A DNA stretch of 64,000 nt from Liquidambar formosana (GCA_039720395.1 CM077833.1:2812797-2876796); one strand, 5' to 3'. Numbered from the stretch's first letter, positions 1-11,756 are shown. The notes: generated from the letters alone by a model not told the origin. Numbers and translations: made by a program.

Positions 1-279
1 AGGGCAAAATAAGTAATAGATTCAAAATAATAGTACTGAACTTACTAGAGTACAAAACCTACTGAATAGTGAGTATTGACTAAGTGACTAGTGATATTGC
101 CGTGTATTAGATTGGAGATTTGAACTTGGATTGACATATGTCAATATGCTTCCATTTTGATACAATGTTTAATGTTTTTTTTTAGTTGCTACTATAATGC
201 TCTAATTAAAAATGTTTTTATTTGGAGTTTGGCATATCATTTTTTTCATTTTCAATTATTTGTTGCTACTTGATAGGTT

Positions 280-440
280 AAAACCGAAACCAAACTGAAC
301 CAAATCAAAATTTTTTTGTTTGGTTTTTTTATAGTATGGTTTGGTTTTAATTTGGTAAGAACAAAACCGAAGTATAATGGTTTGGTTTGAAATCTACCCT
401 AAAACCGAACCAAACCAAACCAAACCACTAACACCCCTAC
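280..440. repeat. AACCGAACCAAACC-rich, hAT-terminus-like segment
   Basis: Repeated AAACCGAACC / GGTTTGGTTT words run in both orientations, so the segment can fold on itself. It ends in CACTAACACCCCTA, which reads TAGGGGTGTTAGTGG on the other strand. Ends of this kind (AGGGGTGT followed by a GGTTTGGTTCGG tract) are common on plant hAT-type non-autonomous elements. No matching second end or target duplication was found, so this may be only one terminus or a low-complexity relic. Confidence 0.3.
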
Positions 441-1852
441 TTTTGCCACTGTTTGACCTTCTTGACCTAACAAATGGGGATATTCCCACTTCAAATCTTT
501 TTCTAAATTCCTTCCACATCCCAAACTTCCAAGAATGCCCTTCTAGATGACCTAAATACCCCTAAAAATTCTCCCAAAAAACCCTAGAAATATGTCCCCA
601 ATTCCATTTCAACACACATTCTATCCTCCCTACATTCTCCCAACCTCTACTCTCAATCCTCACTTCTAAATTGCTGCCATTATCACCCCAAAACCCCTAC
701 TCAAATTAGCCTCTGATCACATTAGGATTATACCCTTAATCCACCTCCCTAAAATCCCATTAGCATAGGATAATGCATGTAAACATGCATTAACTCCCAT
801 CAATCCTAAACCTCAATCCATTTCATCATTCAAACAATACTTGGAGCACAAAAGGAGCACTTGAAGGAGGTTTTTGGAAGCCTAGAGAAAGCATCATCAA
901 CTCCACTTAAGCAAAGCAAAGGTGATAATCACCTATACTAGGTGAGCTTCTCTTTTAATCCCATTTCGGTTTTTCAATTCCTAGTGTTATAATCTCTATT
1001 TTGCAGCCCTCAATATGTGAAGTGCAACCCTTCTTCCTCTTATCCAAGGATGCATTCATGGCTCTTGACATGTGGCATGGAGAGGGCAAAGCCTAGTACA
1101 AGGGATTTGAGGCTAGAAGACCCGAAACCACCCATTTGCATGCTAACCCTTCCCAATAGGATGCTAGCATCTATTTTTCTTTCTTTTGATTGCATGTGGG
1201 TTTGATTTTTGTGTGATGTGTGAAATGGAAGTTTAAATATGTCAAAAATCAATGTGATATTAAAGCAAAATCAAAGTTGGCAAGGTTAAGATCATGTATG
1301 CATGCATATTGTTTCACTAACCTCTTCTTGTTTCCTTATTGCTAATCATCAACTTAAGCATGATTAATCCCTATGCTATGGAGTTCAAGGACTTAATCAA
1401 AGATTACTTTACTTGGAGAAATACAAGGACAATAATCAAATCATCTAAAACGGCCACTAACTTTCTAACTTGCTAACTACAAACATTTAGAGGTTGAGGT
1501 CCCTTGACCTTCCTCCACTTTGGCTCTATTTAGGGAGTTGTAATCCCTTGACCCACCCCCAAACCATTTGTACTTTACTCATGGTTGTGGTCCCTTGACC
1601 CTCCTTTTATACATTTGCGATTATCAAAAGAAATATACATTGCATACATCAATTCCAAACCTTACCAAGGTTCATAGTGTTTATGCATCTATTGATTATT
1701 TGGTGTGTTTATTCCAAAGTTTCATACAAGATGATGTTGATTTGTTAATATCCATGTTAATTAACTAAAATCAACGGCCTTTGGTAAGCCACCATGCTAT
1801 GGACCCGAACTAAGCACTAAGTGCTCAAATCTGTCCCTAGCATGGCAACCTA
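441..1852 (+). repeat. noncoding LTR/leader-like sequence
   Basis: There is no credible protein frame. The pyrimidine-rich block at 600-900, followed by a possible donor (AG|GTGAGC near 941) and acceptor (TTTTGCAG near 1005), resembles the transcribed leader of plant LTR retrotransposons. The phrase TCCCTTGACC recurs three times between about 1499 and 1600 at ~45-bp spacing. LTR origin is an inference; no LTR ends, PBS or PPT were identified. Confidence 0.25.
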
Positions 1853-1860
1853 CTGCCATC

Positions 1861-2494
1861 CATGGACTAAAAGATCCATGATATTTTCGATATATCCACG
1901 ATATATCCGTGTATCCGTACCCCTCGATACGATATCTAACTGATGTATCTTTTTTTGCAAAATATCTCTACAATATTTTCGATATTATTGATAAAGATAT
2001 ATCCATAATATATTCTTTCTTTCACATGGTATCGTAGATATATCGAATATATCCACTATATTGAGGATATATATCAACGATATTAAGTTATTCATTTTCT
2101 TGTTATTGTGTTAAAATTTATCACCTCTTACTCTTTTAATATTGATTTACATAAATATTTCAATTATACTAATGGCTTAAATTAGTGTTATGAATTAACA
2201 ACTTTCATTTACTTTGTTAAATTATACATTCTTTCGCTCAATGTGTGGCACAATTTTTATACCCTACATAATACATACTTGTCTAATACAAATTTAAATT
2301 GCAATATTTTGATTTTAAACTGTTTATTAAAGTCTAATTATTGTAGTTTCAATGGAAGTATACGTGTTTAACTAACAATATCTATCATATCTCTTAATCG
2401 ATATCGAAATTTTCGATATATCCATCGATATTTATGATATATCTGTGTTTTTAGACCCTCGATATATCTATCGATATTGATATTTAAGTCCTTG
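1861..2494. mobile_element. hAT-type MITE rich in ATCGATAT words, with 8-bp TSD
   Basis: The 634-bp insert is bounded by identical 8-bp direct repeats CTGCCATC (1853-1860 and 2495-2502). Its ends are inverted: the left starts CATGGACTAAAA and the right, reverse-complemented, starts CAAGGACTTAAA (10/12 match). Sub-terminal regions on both sides are packed with GATATATCGATAT-like words that pair with each other. An 8-bp TSD plus short TIRs beginning CA is the hAT signature. There is no transposase, so the element is non-autonomous. Confidence 0.8.
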
Positions 2495-2515
2495 CTGCCA
2501 TCAAATTGATTCGAG

Positions 2516-3430
2516 TTGTTGACCCACCAAAACATGTTTAAAAAATCCACCAAAAAATCTAGGGGACTCCCTCATATCCCTATTTCATGTGGTAAAAATT
2601 ACAGCTTTCGAAAAAATCAGTTGGTACCACTTTCAACCAATTATTCCAAGTATACTCAAATCTGGGCAGAATCTGTCTACCCCACTTTTCATGCTTCAAA
2701 AGCCCACTAAATAATTTCCAAAAATTCCCAAAAACATTGAGGGTGTGCTTTATTTGTTCCAAGTCATCCCACCAAAGGAAATTGCAAACAAAAATCTACA
2801 AATTCCAAAATGATTCAAAAACAGAGGCTGCTTCCAAAATGGCAGTCTCTGTTTCATGGCCTCAAAAATCCAATATTTTCAACTTGGAAAAATCCCCAAA
2901 AATTCACAAGTGTTCCTAAACATTTCTTTGATACCCCCATAAAAAGGCATAATTTTTAAAAATCATTCGGACCATGTTTGGGCCAATTTTCATACCACCG
3001 TCATCAAAAAAACACCGCTGTTTTTACCAAGGAGGTCAAAGTAATTTACCCCCACTTCATGGCTTTTAAAATCCCATTTCCTCAAATCAGGAAAATTACA
3101 CAAAAATTCTCAAATGATTTTTCCTACGTCCTTGACACCCCTTCAAAAGGAAATAGTTTCAAAAAATCGTTTTCACCATGATACGGTCACTTTACCACAA
3201 CTGGTTTGGTGTAAATCTACACTGTTTTCATCCATTTCATGGCCATCCATCTTTCTCAACCCAGAATATTCCCTAAAAATTCCCAAGTGATTTTCAAAGT
3301 GTTTTAAACATTCCGAAAAAAGGGCATAAAATCTAAAAATCATTTGCACCTTGAGTCGGTCATTTTATCATGATTGGTTTCAATAAACTCGTACTGTTTT
3401 TTTTTTTAGAAGCCATTTGCAAAATTTTAA
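2516..3430. repeat. divergent tandem repeat, period ~173-204 bp, four copies
   Basis: The word AAAAATTC followed by C(A/C)(A)AGTG-like sequence recurs at about 2720, 2898, 3102 and 3275. After each copy comes an AAAAAGG(C/G)ATAA-like block and a CATTTTATCATGATTGG-like block. The copies have drifted strongly. Such arrays are often found inside LTRs or 3' noncoding parts of plant Ty3-type elements. No frame is open across it. Confidence 0.5.
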
Positions 3431-3894
3431 AGTTATTTATTGCCTAAACTCATTTTTATGAAACTCCTAAGCCTTGGGGCATTTTCATTAAACATTATTT
3501 CCAAATCAAACATGTTTTACACAATTTGCTTGACCCAAGGTTTGACAAAATGATTTCTAAATACAAGTTTATCAAAAACCAAGTTTAGGCAACTTCAACT
3601 ATTTCCTCAAAGATGAATCTCATTCATATAAAATGGCCAAGTCATGTTATGCTATCTTTCTCAAAGAATGTCCTCAATAAAGCATTTTCAATCCCATGTC
3701 CTTTAGTGGTTTATAAATGTTTCCAATGTTTATTAAAGATTTCATTTCAAATAAATGATTCGAATAAATCTTTTCATTAAATAAAGGACACATCCACCTT
3801 GCAAAAGTATTTCTTCTCATGGAAACAACTTTCCAAAAACCATCATTCCATAAAGGCAATTCCTTTGCAGTTGTGATTAAACGTCATTAGGTTA
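3431..3894. other. no gene seen
   Basis: AT-rich unique-looking sequence between the divergent tandem repeat and the copia relic. Short frames only; no motif recognised. Confidence 0.4.
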
Positions 3895-4537
3895 CACTCT
3901 CCAAGGGCATGGTTTGATAAGTTCAATCAAGTAGCTGGTACATATGGGTTGAGGCGCACTATATGTGATCATTCGGTGTTTGTAAAACATAATGTGAAAA
4001 GTAGTATCATTCTTGCAGTTTATGTAGATGACATCATGATTACTGGCAAAGCTATTGAGGGCATACAGTCTTTGAAATGTCACTTGAGTAAGCATTTACA
4101 TATAAAAGACTTGGGACAACTTCATTATTTCCTGGGTATTGAAGTGGCCAAATCAAAGGAAGGAATCTCATTATCTCAACGAAATTATGTAGTTGACCTT
4201 CTGGATGATACTGGTATGATGGGAACTAAACCTGTTGATACTCCTACGGATCCCAATACATAGTTCAATAGAGATGATAGTGAAGCATTTGATGATCCAA
4301 GAGAGTATAGAAGACTTGTAGGGAAATTAATTTACTTGACTGTAACACGTCCAGACATTACTTTTGTTGTGGGAGTGGTGAATCAATTTATGCAAAATCT
4401 CTGACAAATTTGAAGAATGCTCCCAGTAAATGTTTAATTATGAGGCCCTCGAGTAATTTGGAATAGTTGGTTTTTCAAATGACAGTTGAGCAGAGCAGGT
4501 GATCAATTAGAAAGAACGTCAGAGGGTTTTGAAATTT
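3895..4537 (+). pseudogene. Ty1/copia reverse transcriptase-RNase H relic
   Basis: The frame reads SPRAWFDKFNQVAGTYGLRR, then SDHSVF-like sequence and YVDDIMITG, the catalytic YVDD box of copia reverse transcriptase (RVT_2 family). It continues through DLGQLHYFLGIEVAKSKEGI, typical of the thumb region. A TAG at 4261-4263 interrupts it. The same frame resumes with REYRRLVGKLIYLTVTRPDI, which is the usual connection segment, and stops again at about 4404. Frameshifted RNase H traces (GDQLERTSEGFEIL) run to ~4537. The N-terminal part of RT, integrase and gag are absent here, and the right side is cut by the LTR that follows. It is dead by stops and truncation. Confidence 0.85.
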
Positions 4538-5634
4538 TGGTATTACCAAGCCTTTAATACCTAGAAGGGGGGTTGAATAGGTAATTTAAATTTTCTTACC
4601 CAATTTTTATTCAATCAATTCAAACCCTAAACGATATCAATCAATCACACAATAATCAAACTATAAAGCAGTAAAAATTTGATGAGAATCTTTACGTGGA
4701 AAACTCTAGCAGGGAAAAAACCACGGGACCTCGTCCAGATGAATCGAATCCACTATGAAAGTAATTAGTACAAGACACAATACTTACAGACCCATGGATT
4801 CAAGTAATTGCCTCCACTCCCACCTCACGGCTTCAGACACATCCGACCTCTTTCAAGTGATTCTCCAAGCCACAAGCTCACAAGCTTGATCTCCATCGCA
4901 ACAGCTCCAATAAACTGCGGCCACACACAATCAAAGATGTGTTAAAGTATTGTGGTTTATGATAACTCTAGATCTATTGCACGAAAACCCTAAGTAGTAG
5001 TCTAGAGAGAAGGAAGCAAAGTCTTACGTTCAATACCATTGGGGGAGACTTCCTTAGGTTTTCTCAATGAGGAGAATCCCTATATATATAAATTCTAAGA
5101 CACTCCAACAAAAAGAATTCAAAAATAAAAAAACAAACAAAAATTTTTGTCACTTAGCGCATCCCAATCAATTGGGATTAATTCCCAATCGATTGGAATT
5201 AGGCAGTAGCTATATGAAAAAATTCAGCATAAATCCCAATTGGTTGAGATGAGCCCAATCGATTGGAATGAAACCCAAATCAATTGGCTTCATGCAAAAT
5301 CTAAAAAATGCTATTCTGTGTATTCCCATTTGATGGTATTAAAATCCAAATCGACTGGTTTTAACCAGAATGCATATTAAGTTCCAAAATTGACCAAAAA
5401 CCGTTTTAAACCATTTTTAAACCAAAACTAAGGTATTGTGAAGTCAAACAACTATCCTTCTATGGTCAATATGGTGTCTAGGTCACTTACCTGCTTACGA
5501 TGTGAATGTGAGCCAAGTTGCTCCAAAACTTGAATCAATATAGCACCTTGAATCCTCACCACCAACTCAAATAACCAAGACTCAACACAAACTTTTTGAC
5601 ATGGAATATGCTAATTAAAAACTTAGACTTAACA
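4538..5634 (-). mobile_element. copia (Sirevirus-type) LTR, 3' LTR of a reverse-strand element
   Basis: Read on the minus strand the LTR starts TGTTAAGTCTAAG directly after a polypurine tract (5635-5650) and ends near the CCCCCCTTCTAGG block. That block is a hallmark of this LTR class, and the solo LTR at 54,965-56,250 has an equivalent CACCCCCTCTAGAG block at the same end. The left border at ~4538 (TGGTATTACC on +) is where the copia RNase H relic is interrupted, so the element appears to have inserted there. The stretch 5155-5360 contains several CCCAATCGATTGG-like palindromes. No target duplication could be verified. Confidence 0.6.
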
Positions 5635-5650
5635 ATCTCCCCCTTTGGCA
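5635..5650 (-). other. polypurine tract next to the 3' LTR
   Basis: The minus strand reads GCCAAAGGGGGAGAT immediately before the LTR start TGTTAAG. This is the plus-strand priming site of LTR retrotransposons and fixes the element orientation as reverse. Confidence 0.6.
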
Positions 5651-7358
5651 ATTCTGTGACAAAACCAACCTAAATCCCAACATGGGATATAAAACCTATT
5701 CCCAAACCACAAAACGGAACAAGTTCCAAACCTATGACTGAATTACAACTCAATAAACCAAAAGATACATTACATGACCAAACTCAATAACTAAAACCAA
5801 CTAAACCTTGAGATTCCAAGCAAGTACCTGTGATCTGCATACATAACATAAAAAAACAATACCCAAGCATAATATCACAGAATAGATTAAAGTAGAAACA
5901 AACAAGCTCAAGGTATGCAATACAAACTCAAATATATTCTCCCCCCTTTTTGTCATGAATTGACAAAGGAAATCACTCGTATAAAAGAATGAAACCACAT
6001 CACTCAAAAAAGAGTGAAATCAAAGAATAACAAAAAGAACCATGTGATTTCATTAATCATCAAGCTTAAGGACATCATATAAGAGAGATGAAAAAGTCAA
6101 AGTAACACCAAAAGTCCTAACCATGGCTTTATGTAGCCTATATGAGCTAACACAAACCTAACAATATAAAGAAATCCTAAACTAGAATCTAGTCTCAATA
6201 CCACCAGAATAAACATCCTTATCATCAACATCCTCATATCAATAGTCAAAATGATATAGAAAAGAATATATACTCCAGATCAAGGTACAAGAGATAACAA
6301 CACTTTCACTTTTACACTCACTCTTAACTCCCCTCAAATAATGCACTAAAAAAATAAACAAAACATGTGCACTTGACAATACGAGGACATGTAAATATGT
6401 TCCACAAATATATAAAAAGAACTAAAATTTGAGACATCATTCCAAAATTTTAAAAGTCTTGAGTCATCAAAGAAATAATAACAAATTTTCAATAAAGTCT
6501 ATTACACTTATGCACGATTAGAAAAGTTATTCAGGAAAGTTCACATGCTAAGTGTATGATGCACTGACAATGCCAACGGGGTAGGTTGGCTAAAACCACT
6601 CATGCTAACCAAAGTCTATTAATACCAAAGAAATAAAGAAAAAGAATTCAAACCATGTTAGAAACGAAAAGATTGCTTTTCACCCTCTTTCTTTTTCTTT
6701 TTCTTTGAGCTTTGGGAATTTTTTTGTAAACAACAAGCTTTTGTACCTTTCCTATATTTTGATTTTTTTTTTTTTTTTTTGGGTACTTTATTCTCATTTT
6801 TTTATTGAATATCGTCATCAATATTTTTTTATCAACATGACGGCTTTCACACTTTCACGCAACCAGCCCTCTCCATGAATTACCTCACAATAGCTTCGGA
6901 CAACGCGAAGGTAGCCCTTTTCATGAGACATAGGGATTTGCATAACATATTGGTCATTCAAATTCTTGCATCTCAAAGAAATTTTATAAGTTCAACACTT
7001 CATAGAATTAGCCTATAACCCCAGAGTCATATGTCAGCAGTGCAGTGTAAAGTGAGTAGCATGTAAATTTCAAACTAATCTACTAAGTGTGTTTAAGAGA
7101 GCGAGAGTAAATATCAAATTTATCAATTTTTAAATCTCAACTCAATATGACAATCATGAATGATATAGTCTCAAAATCTAGTGCAAATCATATATAAGTA
7201 AAACACACAACTAACCAAGAAAAGCAAAGCACACAAGAAAATCTTTTTGGTTTTATGAATTTTTCATTTTTTTTTTTTTTTTTTTTTTAATATCAATGAA
7301 AACTAAAAGCAAATAAACTCCAAAGAAGACCAAAAACACAACAATAGGCAGTTTAGAG
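5651..7358 (-). mobile_element. noncoding interior of the Sirevirus-type element
   Basis: There is no pol coding sequence. A second PPT-like block lies at about 5941-5966 (minus strand GACAAAAAGGGGGGAGA); internal PPT copies are known for Sireviruses. Poly-T runs lie near 6762-6780 and 7268-7288. In an intact element, protease, integrase, RT and RNase H would lie between gag and the PPT, so about 3-4 kb seems to be missing. Confidence 0.5.
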
Positions 7359-8323
7359 TCATTTCGGACTAAAGCCAACACAACTAGTACCTTGCAAAAT
7401 GCCTCTACCCTTGTCCTTTTGCATTACACTAACAAGTTGCGTAAGATATTCAGAATCTTCCTTCTTCCTCCATTCTTTTCTAGCAATGAATTCATTTCCA
7501 TGAATACTCACAACTTGTATAGAGTCTCTCATCGGATCACAAGAAGAAGTGTACAAGAAGAAGTGTCTAATCCTCTTTGGGCAATCTATCTCAAATCAGA
7601 AACCTCTCGACATAACTTCAAAAGACAATCACCTACATTGTTCCAACTCAAGATAAGATTTCTAGAAGCCCTAGATAAACCATTCCTAAGATGAAAACAG
7701 TTAGGTCGAATGTGACCCACCTTACCACAATGATGACACACAGTAGTACTCCTAGGAACTGGTCTATCCCAAACATAAGGAATATCATACGCATTAAACC
7801 TCTTCACTTGCCTATGGAAGTCACTATTTACCCTCCTAAGTTGACTAGATAACTCTTGATTCTTCCTAAAGACTAGCATCTAGGTCTAATATGTTTTTTC
7901 AAGCCACAATGGACACAAGTAGGGACTCACTTTGAAGGCACAGTAGGAGGAAGAATAACAGACTGAATTACTTGAGGTTCTTGAACCTTGACAAACTTGG
8001 TTTTAGATGAACTAAGGGTAACCCTATCATTGACAAATCCTAAACCACGTCTATTACTAGTACTCTGACCTACTCTACACGGCTACACCTAACAACTTGT
8101 CTAAGGTCTCTTTACCCTTTGTCATCTTCTCAAGATTACCTATGTTAGTCTTCAAGTCTTTCTCAAGATTTACTAGTCTTAATTGAAGACTCTTCCTAGA
8201 CTTAGACAACTCAAACTTCTTCTTTTCAAATCGAACCACCTCATTAACAAGATGTGTTTTCTGAGTGCTCAATTGACTCTCATGAACCTTGGATTCAAAC
8301 AATTCCATCTTTATAATGCTCAA
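7359..8323 (-). pseudogene. Sirevirus-type Gag relic (coiled coil plus two CCHC zinc knuckles)
   Basis: On the minus strand, 8323-8075 encodes a charged coiled-coil-like stretch ending in KETLDKLLGV, like the region before the knuckles in Sirevirus Gag. After a frame change comes STSNRRGLGFVNDRVTLSSS (to ~7990). The first zinc knuckle CVHCGLKKHIRPRC lies at 7917-7876 and is followed at once by a stop and a frame change. The second knuckle CHHCGKVGHIRPNC lies at 7738-7697 (both C-x2-C-x4-H-x4-C). The frame stays open to 7586, and a further open segment covers 7556-7359. At least two frameshifts and several stops make it non-functional. The 5' part of gag and the 5' LTR are missing because the palindrome starts at 8312. 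Nucleocapsid packaging is the family role. Confidence 0.75.
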
Positions 8324-8818
8324 TGAAGCCTTTGATTAAAACATATCAGTAAGATGTTATAGGACACAAAACATAGTAGCACTAGCATGGCAAACAGTGG
8401 ACCACGAACCAGTCTTCCCTAAGTTGGTGCTTAATAGATTCACGGCAGCCACCATCGAAGGTCGAGAATAGTGAGATAGTATTTCCGCTGTATAGACCAA
8501 TTGCAATCGCACTCACTGCCACCACTGCTGTGCCCAACAATTTGCTTTGGCTGCACCTATCTTTTATCATTACAAATTCTAATCTGTAATAACCCCAAAA
8601 TAAAATATAAAAACTTTAATCATAAATTAAATGACTTACAGACATGAAATTCCTGATTAACATATGGTACACTTGGTTTGAGAGTTACATGAAAAGCCAT
8701 GAAGCGCAGAAGGTCAAGGCTGGACTAATTCCTAACATACAAGATGAGAAAGTTGATGGCGTTTCATTCAAAAGGTTTTGGCCTATGACAGTACTTTACA
8801 TACAATAAATTGTAAGAT

Positions 8819-9052
8819 TTTTTGCCCTTAGGACACATGTTAAAATGCAACTAATAATGCAAAAAGTGCATGAAAAAATATGAAAATACATTAAAATAGG
8901 TGCAAATAGCATAGAAAAATGTTAAAATGCATAGAAAATTACTATTCTGAATAAATATTGTAAAAATGCATGAAAAGCTTTGTAAACATAATTTGTCATG
9001 CACTTTTTGCTTCATTAATTGCATCTTAAAGTGTGCCCTAAGCGCACACGTT
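8819..9052. mobile_element. MITE-like insert nested in left palindrome arm
   Basis: Ends are inverted: GCCCTTAGGACACATGTTAA on the left, and CGCTTAGGGCACACTTTAAG when the right end is reverse-complemented. Both continue into a GCAAAAAGTGCATG block. Between them lie repeated TGCATAGAAAA / ATGCATTTTAA words. The same element occurs in the right arm, so it predates formation of the palindrome. No target duplication was resolved. Confidence 0.55.
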
Positions 9053-10555
9053 AATAATTATTTGATAATTTTATTCATTTTCTGGGAGCACTTCGTACTT
9101 ACTCAACTATAGTTAGAGCCAATAATTTCAAAAAGACCGCAGAAGTTATACTGAGAATTGAATTTCTGTATAGAAAACATATGAGTATGTCAGTAGTTGT
9201 GGAGTGGGCATCAAAGTGCATGCATAAGAAAAGCCTAAACACTAATAAGATTGAAAAACGAAACAAAGGAAACACAAATAAAGTGCTACTATCACAAACC
9301 TGTTGCACAACACCAATGGCAAAAAGACCATCATAGCATTTACATTTTGGAAGCATAAGTATACAGCAAACCTCATACCTTTAGTGGTTGCCTTTCTGCT
9401 TATGATGGTGTTACCAACATTGAGCACCGAAATAAGAAGTGATGTTATACAATGGAGAATGCATTTAAAATCAAGCATCAAAGTTTTCCTATCCTCCTCA
9501 AGTCTGTCTGGCATGACCGCCGTTGAGCTCACTCGTCTCGAGCAGGAGACTAACTGCCAGACAAAATTTCGGATCCTTTAGAGGATGGTGATGAGTACTT
9601 TTATATTTCCCTTACTGCACTCTATTTCCTTCTCTTTGGGCACGTATCAGTGGTTGAATTTTTTCTTGTAGGCCGAGATGGAGGGGAGAGAGAGGCAGGC
9701 AAGCGCAGACCCTAGTGGGACGACAGGTATCAACGAAACCTCTACATCATATACTACTACTACTCCCGAGCATGCTCAAGTGTTAAAAATACGAAATGGC
9801 CCCATTGGAGTGCACTAAGTTTTAACACTAGAGCATGCCCGGGAGTAGTAATAGTATCTGATGTAGAGGTTTCGCTGATACCTGTTGTCCCACTAGGGTC
9901 TGCGCCACTCGCCTCTCTCTCGCCTCCATCTCGGCTTACAAGAAAAAATTCAACCATTGATACATGCTTAAAAAGAAGAAAATAGAGCACAATAAGGAAA
10001 ATATAAAAGTACTCATCACCATCCTCCAAAGGATCCGAAGCTCTGTCTTGCAGTTAGTCTCCTGCTGGGAGATGAGTGAACTCAACAGCGGTCATGCCAG
10101 AAAGATTTGAGGAAGATAGGAAAACTCTTATGCTTGATTTTAGATGCATTCCCCATTGTATAGCAGCACTTCTTATTCCGGTGCTCAATGTTGGTAACAC
10201 CATCATAAGCAGAAAGGCAGCCACTAAAGGTATGAAGTTTGCTGTATACTTATGCTTCCAAAATGTAAATGCAATGACGGTCTTTTTGCCATTGGTGTTG
10301 TGCAACAGGTTTGTGGTAGTAGCACTTTATTTGTGTTTCCTTCGTTTCGTTTTTCAATCTTATTAGTGTTTAGGCTTTTCTTATACATGCACTCTGATGC
10401 CCACTCCACAACTACTGACATACTCATATATTTTACAGAAATTCAATTCTCATTATAACTTCTGCGGTCTTTTTGAAATTATTGGCTCTAACTGTAGTTG
10501 AGTAAATATCAAAGTGCTCCCAAAAAACGAATTAAATTATCAAATAATTATTAAC

Positions 10556-10792
10556 GTGTGCGCTTAGAGCACACGTTAAGATGCAATTAATGAAACAAAA
10601 AGTGCATGACAAATTATGTTTACAAAATTTTTCATGCATTTTTACAATTTTTATTTAGAATAGTAATTTTCTATGCATTTTAACATTTTTCTATGCTATT
10701 TGCACCTATTTCAATGTATTTTCATATTTTTCCATGCACTTTTTGCATTATTAGTTGCATCTTAACATGTGTCCTAAGGGCAAAAAATCTTA
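10556..10792. mobile_element. MITE-like insert, mirror copy in right palindrome arm
   Basis: It is the reverse-complement counterpart of 8819-9052, with the same GTGCGCTTAG...CCTAAGGGC ends and the AAAAAGTGCATG sub-terminal block. Confidence 0.55.
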
Positions 10793-11294
10793 CAATTTAT
10801 TGTATGTAAAGTACTGTCATAGGCCAAAACCTTTTGAATGAAATGCCATCAACTTTCTCATCTTGTATGTTAGGAATTAGTCCAGTCTGGATCTTCTTCA
10901 CTTCATGGCTTTTCATGTAACTCTCAAACCAAGTGTACCATATGTTAATCGGGAATTTCATGTCTGTAAGTCATTTAATTTATGATTAAAGTTTTTATAT
11001 TTTATTTTGAGATTATTACAAATTAGAATCTGTAATGATAAAAGAGAGGTGCAGCCAAACCAAATTGTTGGGCACAGCAGTATTGGCAGTGAGTGCCATT
11101 GCAAATTGGTCTATACAGCGGAAATACTATCCCACTATTCTCGACATCCGATGGTGGCCGCCGTGAATCTATTAAGCACCAACTTAGGGAAAACTGGTCC
11201 GTGGTCCACTATTTGCCATGCTAACACTACTATGTTTTGTGTCCTATGACATCTTACTGGTATGTTTTAATCAAAGGCTTCATTGAGCATTATA

Positions 11295-11752
11295 GTGTGT
11301 GGTCATATTCCTCTATTTAAATCTTCCATAAGTTTCTATAACTAGGTGATTCACACATGCTACGCATGAGGTTCCAACAACCTAAAAGAAAATTGAGTTA
11401 AAAACACGCTTAAAGAAACTCTCTGGTAACAAAATAATGCATTTGTAATGAATAACGTAAACAAGGATATAAAATGTCTTTTAATTGGGTTAACAAATCA
11501 ATAAATCCCTTCAATATCCTGTAAATCAATTAAGAAAATGTCAATGACTTGTCGCCTTGTCAGGAATTAACTCTTCAAAGGTGGTCTATAATAGATCTAT
11601 GCATGTTACGTTAGAAGGAATTAACTAATAATCAAATCATCATGATTGACATCCTGGTTTCAAAATTTTTACTAGCCATTTTATAAGAATAAACAAATCA
11701 GTAACCTAAATTGTCAAGACATTGAAAGACAAATCACAAAATTTATATGCTC
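11295..11752. other. no gene seen
   Basis: AT-rich sequence right of the palindrome with only short interrupted frames and no recognised motif. Confidence 0.4.
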
Positions 11753-11756
11753 CTAT

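Larger units (their letters stand above)
8312..11294. repeat. giant palindrome: two ~1.48-kb arms around a 31-nt loop
   Basis: Left arm 8312-9788 is the reverse complement of right arm 9820-11294, with the centre near 9803. Landmarks pair symmetrically: TATAATGCTC (8312) with GAGCATTATA (ending 11294), and TGTTAAAA (9781) with TTTTAACA (9820). The arms differ by scattered substitutions and small indels, so they have diverged and are unlikely to be a simple assembly duplicate. Frames of 80-96 residues occur in equivalent places in both arms on both strands (9242-9532 and 10076-10366; 9303-9581 and 10054-10305). They match no family I recognise, and both strands change at a similar rate, so coding is not established. 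It could be a foldback-type element or a rearrangement. Confidence 0.85.

Noticed and set aside
8382..8570. 62-residue frame at the outer end of the left palindrome arm
   Set aside because: The mirror copy in the right arm is frameshifted, so coding is not supported without further evidence.
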